Part shown: positions 1-9,600 of the stretch, one piece after another
Position numbering within the stretch: the first letter of the stretch is position 1
Layout: every line of letters starts with the position of its first letter
DNA from: Chitinophaga niabensis
GTDB taxonomy: Bacteria > Bacteroidota > Bacteroidia > Chitinophagales > Chitinophagaceae
Assembly (NCBI RefSeq): GCF_900129465.1
Contig: NZ_FSRA01000001.1
Location: 3,660,482 to 3,724,481, forward strand
DNA: 64,000 bases
Reading direction: 5' to 3'
The notes under the pieces: model-generated
Seen by the model: only the letters and a program-made list of their open reading frames with translations
What the model was told of the DNA's origin: nothing
Database searches by the model: none
Made by a program: the position numbers and the translations under genes

Positions 1-1
1 G

Positions 2-109
2 AGCCTGGTCAATAATGATACCCAGCTGATCCTCTCCCGCCTTGGGGAAAAAGCAGGGATCATCGGGGCCTGCCTGCTGGTAAGGAATAAATTATTATCG
101 CTGGCATAG
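2..109 (+). CDS. C-terminal end of a ROK-family sugar kinase (partial)
   Basis: An open frame enters from the left edge and stops at a TAG at 107-109, giving 35 residues. The tail LGEKAGIIGACLLVRNKLL resembles the end of ROK-family glucokinases and N-acetylhexosamine kinases, where a glycine/alanine-rich helix packs near the ATP site. If so, it phosphorylates a sugar in the cytoplasm. Only the last part is present, so substrate and catalytic residues cannot be read. It lies 62 bases before the PhzF gene on the same strand, so they may be cotranscribed. Confidence 0.55.
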   Translation, partial: SLVNNDTQLILSRLGEKAGIIGACLLVRNKLLSLA

Positions 110-171
110 AATTAATTTGGCGGGATAGCTTATGGCATGTACATTTATTGCCCAATTTAAAGGCTATCTCT

Positions 172-1071
172 ATGACAACGGAACAAAAATCCATGCAGTA
201 TTATGTACTGGACGTATTCACCCATGAAAGGTTTAAAGGCAATCAACTGGCAGTAGTGGTGATCAATAAAGAACTTGACCTCAAACTGTACCATGATATC
301 TCCCGGGAATTTAATTTTTCCGAGACCTCATTCATTCATTATTCAAAAGAAGAAAAGGCATTAAAGGTACGTTCTTTCACCGCCTCCGGAATAGAAATAA
401 ATGGTGCAGGACACAACCTCCTCGGTGCTATCTGTCTCGCGGAACTGAAAGACATGAATATTTTCCGCCACCAGGAAAAAGCTCCTTTTGTGATCATGAA
501 AGATGAACGTATTCCCATTTCTATTGAGAACAACGGGCATGACCTTCCCTATGTAGGCATGCTGCAAAAACCTGCCACTACTGGTAACACCGTTCCCATT
601 GAAGATATGGCAGCAGCCCTTTCCCTGCAACCGGAAGACCTGGTGGTACGCGACTGGCTACCTACTGTTGTTAGCACAGAAGTAGGCCACCTGATGATCC
701 CCATTAAAAATATGGAGGCATTAAACAGGGCCGTACCTGTAAAACCCAGCCTCAGGAACCTCGCCACTGGTTATGGCTTTGAAGGATGTTATTGCTTCAC
801 TATAACGGATAAGGACACCCCACAGATCGCGCAGGCACGTTTCTTCAATCCAAGTATCGGTATTGATGAAGATGCTGCTACCGGCAGTGCTGCAGGGCCT
901 CTCGGCGGCTTTCTCTTCTTAAAAGGATATATCCACCAACATACAGATTACAGCATACTGCAGGGTGTTAAAATGAACCAGCCCTCTGTGTTACGCTTTC
1001 GCATAACACCCGAAGGTATCTGGCTCAGCGGCACTTCCATCATTGTGATGGAGGGTATATTGCATGTGTAA
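172..1071 (+). CDS. PhzF family isomerase/epimerase-like protein
   Basis: This 299-residue protein belongs to the PhzF family, which shares the diaminopimelate-epimerase fold. PhzF of phenazine synthesis is an isomerase; most homologues have no known substrate. The N-terminal half carries the ETSF segment (in NFSETSFI) that holds the family's catalytic glutamate, and the C-terminal half carries the glycine-rich DEDAATGSAAGPLG motif. No signal peptide is present, so it should be cytosolic. I chose the ATG at 172. A TTG at 148 in the same frame would add eight residues, and an ATG at 193 begins at the conserved MQYYVLDVF strand. No phenazine genes are nearby, so phenazine synthesis is not implied. 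The GntP permease follows after 17 bases. Confidence 0.85.
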   Translation: MTTEQKSMQYYVLDVFTHERFKGNQLAVVVINKELDLKLYHDISREFNFSETSFIHYSKEEKALKVRSFTASGIEINGAGHNLLGAICLAELKDMNIFRHQEKAPFVIMKDERIPISIENNGHDLPYVGMLQKPATTGNTVPIEDMAAALSLQPEDLVVRDWLPTVVSTEVGHLMIPIKNMEALNRAVPVKPSLRNLATGYGFEGCYCFTITDKDTPQIAQARFFNPSIGIDEDAATGSAAGPLGGFLFLKGYIHQHTDYSILQGVKMNQPSVLRFRITPEGIWLSGTSIIVMEGILHV

Positions 1072-1088
1072 TTGCGTATATTTAAGGT

Positions 1089-2402
1089 ATGGCCACTTCC
1101 TTTTTACAAGTACTGCTGTCTCTCGCAGCAGGTATTGGATTGATCGTACTACTTACGGTAAAGTTCCGGGTGCATGCTTTCTTCGCTTTATTCCTCGCGT
1201 GTTTTGTGGTAGGCTTAGGCGTACAGCTGTCTGTTGCTGAAATTGTTACAGCTATGAAAGAAGGCTTCGGGCATATCCTGAAGAACCTTGGTTTTGTGAT
1301 CATGCTCGGTACCATGCTGGGTGTGATACTGGAACATACAGGCAGTACACGTGTAATGGCCGCATTCATTTTAAAGTTAGTGGGGGAAAAGAATGCTGCT
1401 GCTGCCATGGGTATTACAGGCTTTATTGTAGGCCTGCCCATCTTCTGTGATTCCGGTTATATTGTTTTAAGTGGCCTGAATAAATCTGTAGCAAGAAGAA
1501 GTGGTATATCCCTCCTCGTGATGTCTGTTTCACTGGCATCCGGCTTGTATGCCGTGCATTGTTTAATTCCTCCGCACCCTGGTGCTACGGCTGCTGCGGG
1601 TATTATCGGAGCAGATATCGGCAAGCTAATCCTGATAGGCATCCTGGTAGCTGTCCCCGCTGCTGTGGTGGGTTGCTGGTGGGCTGCCCATATGGGGAAA
1701 AAGATCCCCGTAACAGCTATGGACGAAGAAGAAGAAACACCCGTACTCCCGGATATTCCTGTATGGAAAGCATTCCTTCCTGTTATTGTTCCTATTATCC
1801 TAATTGGTGTGGGTGCTTTCAGTGATCTGCAAAAAGGTGCAGCCTTTCTGCATGTACTGGGCGATCCGGTCATTGCTTTATCCATTGGTGTGATCCTTGC
1901 TTTCTTCACCAGCACCAGCTGGCACAGGGATGCCCTGAGCAATTTAATGCAGGAAGCTGCTGAGAAAGCCGGGAGCATACTGGTGATCATTGGCGCAGGT
2001 GGTGCTTTTGGTGCCGTACTCGCCACCACAAAACTCGGCGATCATTTTTCCAGTTCCCTGTCACTGGGCAACCTGGGGATCATCTTCCCCTTCCTGCTCG
2101 CATTTATATTAAAAACCGCACAAGGCTCTTCTACGGTAGCCATTATTACAGCTGCTTCCATCATTCATCCTTTATTACCCGCACTGGGGCTGGATAGCGA
2201 TATGGGCAAACTTCTCTGCATGCTGGCTTTGGGTGGCGGCTCTATGATGATCTCTCATGCCAATGATGCTTACTTCTGGGTGATCAGCAAGTTCTCCGGG
2301 CTGGATATGAAACCCATGCTAAAGGTATATTCCATGGCTACTTTATTCATGGGCTTAACAACATTGGTGATTGTGTATATCCTATCGCTGCTGCTGTTGT
2401 AA
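1089..2402 (+). CDS. GntP family gluconate/hydroxyacid:H+ symporter
   Basis: This 437-residue inner-membrane protein is nearly all hydrophobic helices, and length and pattern fit the GntP family. Members import gluconate or related sugar acids with protons. Family-like segments are GLPIFCDSGYIVLSG near residue 115, the PPHPGATAAAGI loop near 162 and SHANDAYFW near 390. A hydrophilic charged loop (DEEEETPVLPD, about 213-223) separates the two halves. With a kinase tail and a PhzF protein just upstream, a small sugar-acid uptake set is plausible, but the substrate is unknown. GntP members also carry glycerate, idonate or fructuronate. Confidence 0.9.
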   Translation: MATSFLQVLLSLAAGIGLIVLLTVKFRVHAFFALFLACFVVGLGVQLSVAEIVTAMKEGFGHILKNLGFVIMLGTMLGVILEHTGSTRVMAAFILKLVGEKNAAAAMGITGFIVGLPIFCDSGYIVLSGLNKSVARRSGISLLVMSVSLASGLYAVHCLIPPHPGATAAAGIIGADIGKLILIGILVAVPAAVVGCWWAAHMGKKIPVTAMDEEEETPVLPDIPVWKAFLPVIVPIILIGVGAFSDLQKGAAFLHVLGDPVIALSIGVILAFFTSTSWHRDALSNLMQEAAEKAGSILVIIGAGGAFGAVLATTKLGDHFSSSLSLGNLGIIFPFLLAFILKTAQGSSTVAIITAASIIHPLLPALGLDSDMGKLLCMLALGGGSMMISHANDAYFWVISKFSGLDMKPMLKVYSMATLFMGLTTLVIVYILSLLLL

Positions 2403-2429
2403 TGGCCTGAATATTGTGTTTTAACCCAT

Positions 2430-3161
2430 ATGCCTGAAGGACCTTCAATTGTTATACTGAAAGAAGAACTTGCGCCATTTATCGGAAAGAAAGTAACGGC
2501 TGTTTCCGGCAATGCAAAGATTGCACTGGAGCGCATGGAAAAGAAAAAGATCACAGGTATCAAAAGCTGGGGTAAACATTTACTGATCTGCTTTCCGGGC
2601 TTTGCCGTACGTATACATTTCCTTCTTTTCGGCACTTACCGTATCAATGAAACAAAAGCATCCCCACCCCGTTTACACCTGCAATTCAGCAAGGGGGAGA
2701 TCAATTTCTACGCCTGTTCCGTTATTATCATAGACGAACCGCTGGATGAACGATACGATTGGAGCAGGGATATCATGAATGATGCATGGGATGCAAAGAA
2801 AGCGATGGCCAGCCTGAATGAGATCCCCCAAACCCTTGTATGCGATGCCTTGCTGGACCAGGATATCTTTGCAGGTGCCGGGAATATCATTAAGAACGAA
2901 GTGTTATTCAGGATAAAAGTACATCCTGCCAGTAAAGTAGGTAAGCTACCGCTTAAACAAAAGAAAGACCTGATCAAAGAGGCTGTTAAGTACAGCTTTG
3001 AATTCCTGGAATGGAAGAAGGCCTATGTGTTGAAGAAACACTGGAAAGTGCATACAAAAAAGACCTGCCCACGCTGCCATATTCCTTTAATAAAAGAATA
3101 CCTGGGCAAAACAAACCGCAGAACATTCTTCTGCGAAAACTGCCAGGTACTGTATAAATAA
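2430..3161 (+). CDS. Fpg/Nei family DNA glycosylase (endonuclease VIII-like)
   Basis: This 243-residue protein starts MPEGP, the Nei-type start in which Pro2 (N-terminal after Met removal) is the nucleophile and Glu3 helps catalysis. The lysine in SWGKHLLI matches the conserved beta-hairpin Lys. A helix-two-turn-helix segment (DQDIFAGAGNIIKNEVL, about 148-164) follows. The protein ends in a four-Cys zinc finger (CPRC ... CENC) with the DNA-binding Arg in NRRTFFC. It should remove oxidised bases and nick the abasic site. The residue after GP is Ser where characterised Fpg and Nei enzymes have Glu. It is the last gene of the + strand block and runs into a shared terminator. Confidence 0.9.
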   Translation: MPEGPSIVILKEELAPFIGKKVTAVSGNAKIALERMEKKKITGIKSWGKHLLICFPGFAVRIHFLLFGTYRINETKASPPRLHLQFSKGEINFYACSVIIIDEPLDERYDWSRDIMNDAWDAKKAMASLNEIPQTLVCDALLDQDIFAGAGNIIKNEVLFRIKVHPASKVGKLPLKQKKDLIKEAVKYSFEFLEWKKAYVLKKHWKVHTKKTCPRCHIPLIKEYLGKTNRRTFFCENCQVLYK

Positions 3162-3195
3162 AAAACCGCCTCAGCAAAAGCGAGACGGTCTTTTT
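3162..3195. terminator. Bidirectional terminator between convergent genes
   Basis: An eight-position stem with one mismatch (ACCGCCTC at 3165-3172 with GAGACGGT at 3182-3189) has A residues on the left and T residues at 3191-3195 on the right. It can stop both the glycosylase transcript (+) and the isoaspartyl peptidase transcript (-). Confidence 0.8.
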
Positions 3196-3212
3196 AAGGT
3201 TTCCGAAAATAT

Positions 3213-4244
3213 CTATTCTTTATAGATCAGTATTTCAATCTTACCATCTTTTGTAACAGCACCCCTGTACATACCTTCTGTATTGAAAGGCATGGCCATA
3301 TTGCCATCTTTATCCAATGCAATCAATCCTCCGTCTCCGCCAAGATCCCCTACTTTTTTGATCACTGTTTTACCAGCTACCTGTACAGACAGGCCTTTGT
3401 ATTCCATGAGTGCAGAAAGATCATGTGCTACCACACTGCGGATATAGAACTCACCCCATCCTGTGCAGGATACAGCCACTGTTTTGTTGTTAGCATAAGT
3501 ACCGGCACCAATGATAGGCGCATCGCCCACACGGCCGTATTTTTTATTGGTCATACCACCGGTAGAAGTACCTGCGGCAAGGTTGCCATTATGGTCTAAT
3601 GCCACGCAGCCAACAGTACCGAATTTATTATCGTGATTGATGGTACCTGCTTTTTGCGGGGTAAGGAAACTATGGTCCAGCTTTGCTTTAATAGAATCTT
3701 CTTTCAATGCATTCTGTAACCCCTGCCAGCGTTCTTCTGTTCTGAAATAAGAAGTGTCAACTATTTCCACGCCTACTTCTGCAGCGAACTGTTCAGCACC
3801 ATTACCCACCATCATCACATGCTCTGACTTTTCCATTACGGCTCTTGCCAGGGTGATCGGGTTTTTGATGGTACGCACACCCGCTACAGAACCTGCTCCC
3901 AGTGTTTTACCATCCATGATGGCGGCATCCAGCTCATTCCTTCCGTCGTGCGTGAATACAGCGCCTTTACCTGCATTGAACAAAGGATTATCTTCCAGTA
4001 TGCGGATGGTGGCTTCTACTGCATCAAGACTGGTACCACCTGCTTCCAGAACAGCATATCCTTTCTTCAGCGCTTCTTCCAGTCCGGCTTTGTAGCGGGC
4101 TTCCTTTTCTGGTGTCATGTTCTTTTTGAGGATGGTACCGGCTCCGCCATGGATCACCAATACATAGTTCCCCATGTTCCGTTGTTGCGTATTTTTACAT
4201 GCTCCTATAAGCAGGACAAGCAAAAAGAGAAGTAGTTTTCTCAT
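3213..4244 (-). CDS. Isoaspartyl peptidase / plant-type L-asparaginase, lipoprotein
   Basis: This 343-residue Ntn-hydrolase precursor is of the plant-type asparaginase family (peptidase T2). Members cleave themselves before a Thr and then hydrolyse beta-aspartyl dipeptides and asparagine. The cleavage site is visible: Thr210 in NKFGTVGCVA becomes the new N-terminus and nucleophile. The downstream substrate loop TSTGGMTNKKYGRVGD is also present, as is the N-terminal HGGAG. The leader ends in a lipobox (LIGAC, Cys16), so the enzyme is a periplasmic or surface lipoprotein, whereas many relatives are cytosolic. It lies 16 bases after the cyanophycinase-like gene, which would supply exactly its beta-aspartyl dipeptide substrate. 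Confidence 0.92.
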   Translation of the reverse strand: MRKLLLFLLVLLIGACKNTQQRNMGNYVLVIHGGAGTILKKNMTPEKEARYKAGLEEALKKGYAVLEAGGTSLDAVEATIRILEDNPLFNAGKGAVFTHDGRNELDAAIMDGKTLGAGSVAGVRTIKNPITLARAVMEKSEHVMMVGNGAEQFAAEVGVEIVDTSYFRTEERWQGLQNALKEDSIKAKLDHSFLTPQKAGTINHDNKFGTVGCVALDHNGNLAAGTSTGGMTNKKYGRVGDAPIIGAGTYANNKTVAVSCTGWGEFYIRSVVAHDLSALMEYKGLSVQVAGKTVIKKVGDLGGDGGLIALDKDGNMAMPFNTEGMYRGAVTKDGKIEILIYKE

Positions 4245-4260
4245 AAACAGATAATAGATT

Positions 4261-5256
4261 TTATTGTAACCTTTCTTTTAAGTGTCCGTTTTCCACCCAC
4301 CAAAAATACCACTTTCCTCCCTTCGCTTTGTTTACAGAAAAATCAGCTACGGAAAAGTGGCCATTCCCCTGCGGAGTGCCCTGCAGCTCATACACCTTTA
4401 CGGCCTGCTGATTGGCTTTCCATTCTACAGGTTTACCGGGAGCACATTGTTCAGGCGGATCTTTTGTGATCAGGAAGTAAGCTTTACCTTCTCCATATAC
4501 CTGCGCCTGCCCCTTCTCATCAATGCAAACAGCTGTTCTTTCATCCGGTGCAATCCCTTTCGGATAGATCTTCCAATCCGTAATGATGCGTGCCATAAAA
4601 GCCATATGCCTTCCCTGCCTTTTTCTTGCCACATAATGCTGATCGCTGATCACATGTTTTAAGAAAGGCGGATGCAGCAGATCATTGTTGTACAGGGTTA
4701 CCAGTGTATCATACGGGTCCTTCAGTGCTGCTGCTGTAGCGCTGCCTGTTTCCCCGCTGTAATACAGCCCCGTGAGGATAGCACAGCCTGCGCTGGTTCC
4801 GCCTACGGGTACTTTCTTTACATTCAGCAGGTAATTGATGGCATCTGCTGTTTTAGTACCGCGCCAGAAGTTCATGTAATTGGATTGATCACCTCCTGTG
4901 ATGAACAGCATTTCTGCATTCCTGATCACTCTTTCCACTTCAGGGTTATTCGCCAGTTCACGGGAATCGATCAGCAATGTTTCCACGGAAGCTACTTTAC
5001 CCAAACTATCTATGGTGCGGTTGTATAAATAATTGCTGGATGCGCGGATCACCACTACATTGCCCCCGCCGCTCTTTTTGATCATCCATTGAAAAGCGCC
5101 GGGAACATCTCCCCCTCCGCCGATCAATGCCACGCCGCCACTTGTTTTTGTCTGAACATCTGTTGTATCACCGGTTACACCCAGCGATGCTACTCTCTTC
5201 TGTGCCTGTACATAAACTGATATGCTTATGAAGAACAGGATCATATATCCTTTCAT
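4261..5256 (-). CDS. Secreted cyanophycinase-like peptidase (family S51)
   Basis: This 331-residue protein has a signal peptide (about 18 residues ending VQAQ). Cyanophycinases are serine peptidases that cut cyanophycin, multi-L-arginyl-poly-L-aspartate, to beta-Asp-Arg dipeptides. The nucleophile elbow GGTSAGCA has Ser155. The family segments TGGDQSN (about 120-126) and DQHYVARKRQGR (from Asp205, with His207) are both present. The C-terminal 70 residues look like a separate beta-rich tail. It starts 2 bases after the SusD stop, so it belongs to the SusCD transcript, and the isoaspartyl peptidase follows. Other S51 members cut Asp-X or alpha-aspartyl bonds, so cyanophycin itself is an inference. 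Confidence 0.85.
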   Translation of the reverse strand: MKGYMILFFISISVYVQAQKRVASLGVTGDTTDVQTKTSGGVALIGGGGDVPGAFQWMIKKSGGGNVVVIRASSNYLYNRTIDSLGKVASVETLLIDSRELANNPEVERVIRNAEMLFITGGDQSNYMNFWRGTKTADAINYLLNVKKVPVGGTSAGCAILTGLYYSGETGSATAAALKDPYDTLVTLYNNDLLHPPFLKHVISDQHYVARKRQGRHMAFMARIITDWKIYPKGIAPDERTAVCIDEKGQAQVYGEGKAYFLITKDPPEQCAPGKPVEWKANQQAVKVYELQGTPQGNGHFSVADFSVNKAKGGKWYFWWVENGHLKERLQ

Positions 5257-5258
5257 AC

Positions 5259-6665
5259 TTAGTATCCCGGGTTTGGTTTCATATTTGGATTGGCCCTTAA
5301 CTCGCTGTTAGGGATGGGGAATACATACTGAGCGTCTGTAGGTTTTAACAATACAGCACCCAGCGCATTCACAGCATCTTCCGGATTACGGGAGATCACC
5401 CAATTCCTTCTGCGCAGGTCAAAATGACGATGGCCTTCAAAAGCCAATTCTTTAAAACGTTCTGTGATGATGTTATCGATCATGATGTCCTTATCTACGA
5501 TCGTTACCGGCGTATACCCGGTAATGCGGGCCGCACGCAGCGCGTTCAGATCATCTCCTGCTTTGGGAAGATTGTTCTTTTCTGCATAGGCCTCCGCACG
5601 GATCAGGTACATCTCTCCTGTTCTGAGTAATTTCACGTCCGTAAGGTTGGAACCATCTGCTTTGATATATTTCACCACAACATTCGGCACCTTATTATCC
5701 GCCAAACGGCCCGGTTCTATCATGATGTAAGAACCGAAACGCACATCATTTACTTTATCGAAGAGATTGGTAAGCTTATAAGAAGCGGCATAATAGATCC
5801 TTGATCCGGCGGGATCATCCAGGAAACCGGCTTGTGTGTAGAGGTTGCCGATGATCTCATCTCCTTCTACCCTTTTCAGTTTCCAGATCACCTCTGCATT
5901 GGAGTTATCTTTCCAGATCTGCGGGAAGGCGGTCTTAGAAGCCAATGGCAAGGCATTGATCACTTCTGTGGCATATGTAATGGCATTATCCCAGTTCTTT
6001 TCGTACAGGGCTGCACGTGCCTGCAATGCAGATACGGCGATGGAAGTGATCCTGATCCTGTCGTCAAAACCGGCTGGTATCAGGTTCCTGGCATTGGCAA
6101 GGTCTGTATTGATCCTGGCCATTGTTTGTGCAAAAGTGAGCCGGGCTGGTTTGCTGTTCATGGAGCTATCCATATAGGGAACACCCAATGCATCCGGTTC
6201 GTATTTCGCAGCAAAGTTCCTGATCAGCTCCAGGTGGCAGTAAGCACGCAGGGCCAGTAATTCGCCCCTGTATTGACTGATCGCTTCCTGCTCTGAGGGT
6301 TTCACCGGAATTTTCCAGGAAGCACTCAAAGCCCTGTTCAAACGATCGATGGCAACATAGTTATCCTTAAATGCAGGATGCAGGAAACTACCATCGTATT
6401 GCCAGCGGTGTGTGGCAAAACCTGAGCCGGTACTGTTCTCAGAAGGCAGCATGTTCTCGTCCGTGATGATGGAGGTGTAATACATGCTGGAACGGAAATT
6501 GAGCGTGGAGTAAGCTCCCAGCAGACCTTTATTGATATCGTCCACTTTCTGGTAAGCGCCCTCCGGGTCTATAAAATCGGAAGGGCGCAGGTCTATCTGC
6601 TTATTGCAGGCAGTTGTGGCAAAGGCTATGAGAAGTATATAGAGAGAATGTTTTCTGATGCGCAT
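5259..6665 (-). CDS. SusD/RagB family outer-membrane nutrient-binding lipoprotein
   Basis: This 468-residue SusD-family protein is anchored by a lipidated Cys20 (leader ends ATTACNK). SusD proteins sit on the outer face of the outer membrane as a lid over the SusC channel and capture the ligand. The fold shows a helical TPR-like N-terminal half (ELLALRAYCHLELIRNFA, a SusD hallmark) and the typical C-terminal segments IITERFKELAFEGHRHFDLRR and YVFPIPNSELRANPNMKPNPGY. Its stop lies 2 bases before the S51 peptidase start and its start 9 bases after the SusC stop, so the three are one unit. At 468 residues it is on the short side for the family. Confidence 0.96.
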   Translation of the reverse strand: MRIRKHSLYILLIAFATTACNKQIDLRPSDFIDPEGAYQKVDDINKGLLGAYSTLNFRSSMYYTSIITDENMLPSENSTGSGFATHRWQYDGSFLHPAFKDNYVAIDRLNRALSASWKIPVKPSEQEAISQYRGELLALRAYCHLELIRNFAAKYEPDALGVPYMDSSMNSKPARLTFAQTMARINTDLANARNLIPAGFDDRIRITSIAVSALQARAALYEKNWDNAITYATEVINALPLASKTAFPQIWKDNSNAEVIWKLKRVEGDEIIGNLYTQAGFLDDPAGSRIYYAASYKLTNLFDKVNDVRFGSYIMIEPGRLADNKVPNVVVKYIKADGSNLTDVKLLRTGEMYLIRAEAYAEKNNLPKAGDDLNALRAARITGYTPVTIVDKDIMIDNIITERFKELAFEGHRHFDLRRRNWVISRNPEDAVNALGAVLLKPTDAQYVFPIPNSELRANPNMKPNPGY

Positions 6666-6674
6666 AATGAAGGA

Positions 6675-9600
6675 TTAAAAGTTAACATTTAAACCAACCA
6701 CGTAAGTTCTCGGAGCAGGATAACTGAAACGGGCGTATTCGTTACCATTTTCAGGATCGAAACCTCTCCATTTTGTCCAGGTGAAAAGGTTTTGCCCCTG
6801 CACATAGATCTGTAATCCTTTTATGTATTTCATATTACCCAATGCACTCTTTGGAAGATTGTACCCGATGTTCGCATTCCTTAAGCGCAGGAAAGAAGCA
6901 TCCTGTATATCCCTGGAAGTATAATTGCGATCTGCATCTATGCGTGGCAGGATGGCATTATCTCCCGGTTTCTTCCAGCGGTTGTACAATAACCGGGTGG
7001 ATTGATTACTGGTGATGAAGCTGGGATTCTCATTAAAGTAATCCTCATTATTGTACCGCATCACCTTTGCATTAAAGCTCAGCAAAGCATTGGCATAAAA
7101 ATTCTTCCAGGTGAGGGAAGTATTGAAACCACCTGTTATTTCAGGAATGTAGGTACCAAACTCTGCCACGCTCATGGTAGCCGCATTATAATCTGTAGTG
7201 ATCTCTCCTGTTGCTGTGTAATACTGCGGATCACCATTAGCAGGATTTACGCCAGCCCATTTCGGAGCATAGTGTGCGCCGAAAGGAAGGCCCACACGGA
7301 TGATGCCGGTATAACCATTTTCAAATTCTTCTGCGCCCCCAAGGTCCAGCACTTTGTTTTTGTTATACGCCATGTTCACGCCTACCGTCCAGGTAAGGTC
7401 ATTCTTTCGTACGATATCCCCCTGCAGATCTATCTCCACGCCCCTGTTCCTCATTTTACCGGAACTGATCGGCAATGTTTCGTCCGGTACGCCGGCTGTG
7501 AAAGACAATCGCTGATCTATGAACAGGTTACTGGTGATCCTGTTGTAATATTCCATCGTAAGGCGGATGCGGTTGCTTTTAGTAAGCCCGATATCAAAAC
7601 CTATGTTTAACTCTTTTGCATATTCCCAATCATAGTCCGGGTTACCGGGCTGGCTGGGAACAATAGCCGCATTACCGCCATAAGAAGCTCTGGCGAAAGT
7701 AGCCAGGTAGGCAAAATCACTCCCAAACTGGCTGGCGGTAGTACCATAACTGGCCCTGAAACGCAGCGCGGAAATGAAGCTAACATCTTCCAGGAACTGT
7801 TCCCGCTTAGCTTCCCAGGCTACGCCTGCAGAATAGAAACCATGCCACCTGTTAGTGGGCGGCACCATGGAAGAACCATCCCTTCTGTAACTTCCGTTGA
7901 AAGTATATTTATTGTTGTAAGTGTAACGCAGCAAACCAATGTAGGAGGCTGTAGCATTCTTAGACTTACCACCGTTAAGCAGTGGTGTATATGTTCCCGG
8001 ATCACCTATTCCGGCAGGTGTTTCAGGTAAGCGGGGATCTAATCCGTAGCCGGTAAAACCGAAAGTGCTGTACCTGTTCTGCAGGTATTCAAAATAACCG
8101 GATACCTCCAGTTCATGTCTGGAATTGAAGGTGGTATTATAAGTAAGGCCAGAAGTGGAGATCAGCGAAGAATTCTTTACAGAACCTTCACTATAACTAC
8201 CCAGCCTGCCGTTGGATACCCTGCGGCCTGCATAAGAATCCGGGTTGATCCATTCTTCATTCACCTGGTCACGGTAATCGATGCCCAATCTTGTTTTAGC
8301 CACGAGCCCTTTTACGATCTCATAACTGAGCGAAGTGCTCACGATCAGCTTCAGCTGGTTCTGCTTCCTGGTGGTGTTCAGCATCCTTTCGTAAGAATCA
8401 CTTCCTTCCCTTAGGTCCAGCACCGGGTAATTGGAACCATCGCCTGTGGTAACCAGTTTACCATCAGGCGCAAACGGGTATTCATAAGGCAATGCATAGT
8501 ACACGGCAGATAAAGGGTTATTAGCCCCGGAGCCGCCTTCGTTCTGAATGAGATTACCTTTTGAATACCCTGCGTTCACGTTTAAGTTGGCGGTTAATTT
8601 ACCTGCCGTGAAGTCCAGATTGTTTTTTAGTGTGTAACGTTTAAGGTCTGATACTCTTACCAACCCCTGCTGATCAAAATAATTGAGGGAAGAGTAAAAG
8701 CGGATATTTTCATTACCGCCGCTGGCGCTAACCTGTTGTTCCATATAACGACCGTTGCGCATGAACAGGTCTCTCCAGTCAGTATCCTGGCGGAGAAGGC
8801 TGTCTACGATACGATCTGCTGCTGCTTTTTGGGCAGGAGTTTTTCCTGCATAATCCGGGTTCAGCTTGGAATAGATCCAGAAAGGGCCAGCTTCCGCGCC
8901 GGTTTCCACACCAATGCCTTCTTCAAATTCTTTCCGCTGTGCGGAGTTCATCATATCGAAACGGGGAGTGGTTAAGGTAGAAACGCCGTACTGTGATCTG
9001 TACTCCACCGCTACTTTTCCTGACTTACCTTTTTTGGTAGTGATCACGATCACGCCGTTGGAACCTCTTGAACCGTACAGCGCTTTTGCGGAAGCATCTT
9101 TCAACACCGTAACGGATTCAATATCTCCGGGGTTAATAGACTGAAAGGTACCTGCTTCAATAGGCACACCATCCATCACATACAATACAGCGGTATTACC
9201 TGCAATAGTACCTACACCACGCAAAGTAACTTTTGCACTGGTACCGGGCTGACCGGAAACGGCATTCACCTGTAAACCGGGAACGCGGCCCTGCAGCGCT
9301 TGCTCAAAAGTAGCAGCAGGTACATCGTTGATCTTATCGCCGCCGATGGTAGTGGCAGCAGAAACAGATTTGCTTCTGTTGTAACCGGTGTAACCTGTTA
9401 CCACTACTTCGCCCAGGCTGGTAGTGGAGGGTTGCAGTACTATATTGATCTCTTCCCGGTCACCTATCGTTACCTGCTGGGCAATGAAACCCAGGAGGGA
9501 GAAGTCCAGTGTTTTAGCACCATCCGGTACGGCCACCGCAAAGCGGCCATTCGCATCCGTTACTGTGCCGGTAGCGGTTCCGGTCACCTGGATGGTTACG

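Noticed and set aside
172..1071. Phenazine biosynthesis locus
   Set aside because: Only a PhzF-family protein is present; no other phz genes are nearby and the family is broad.
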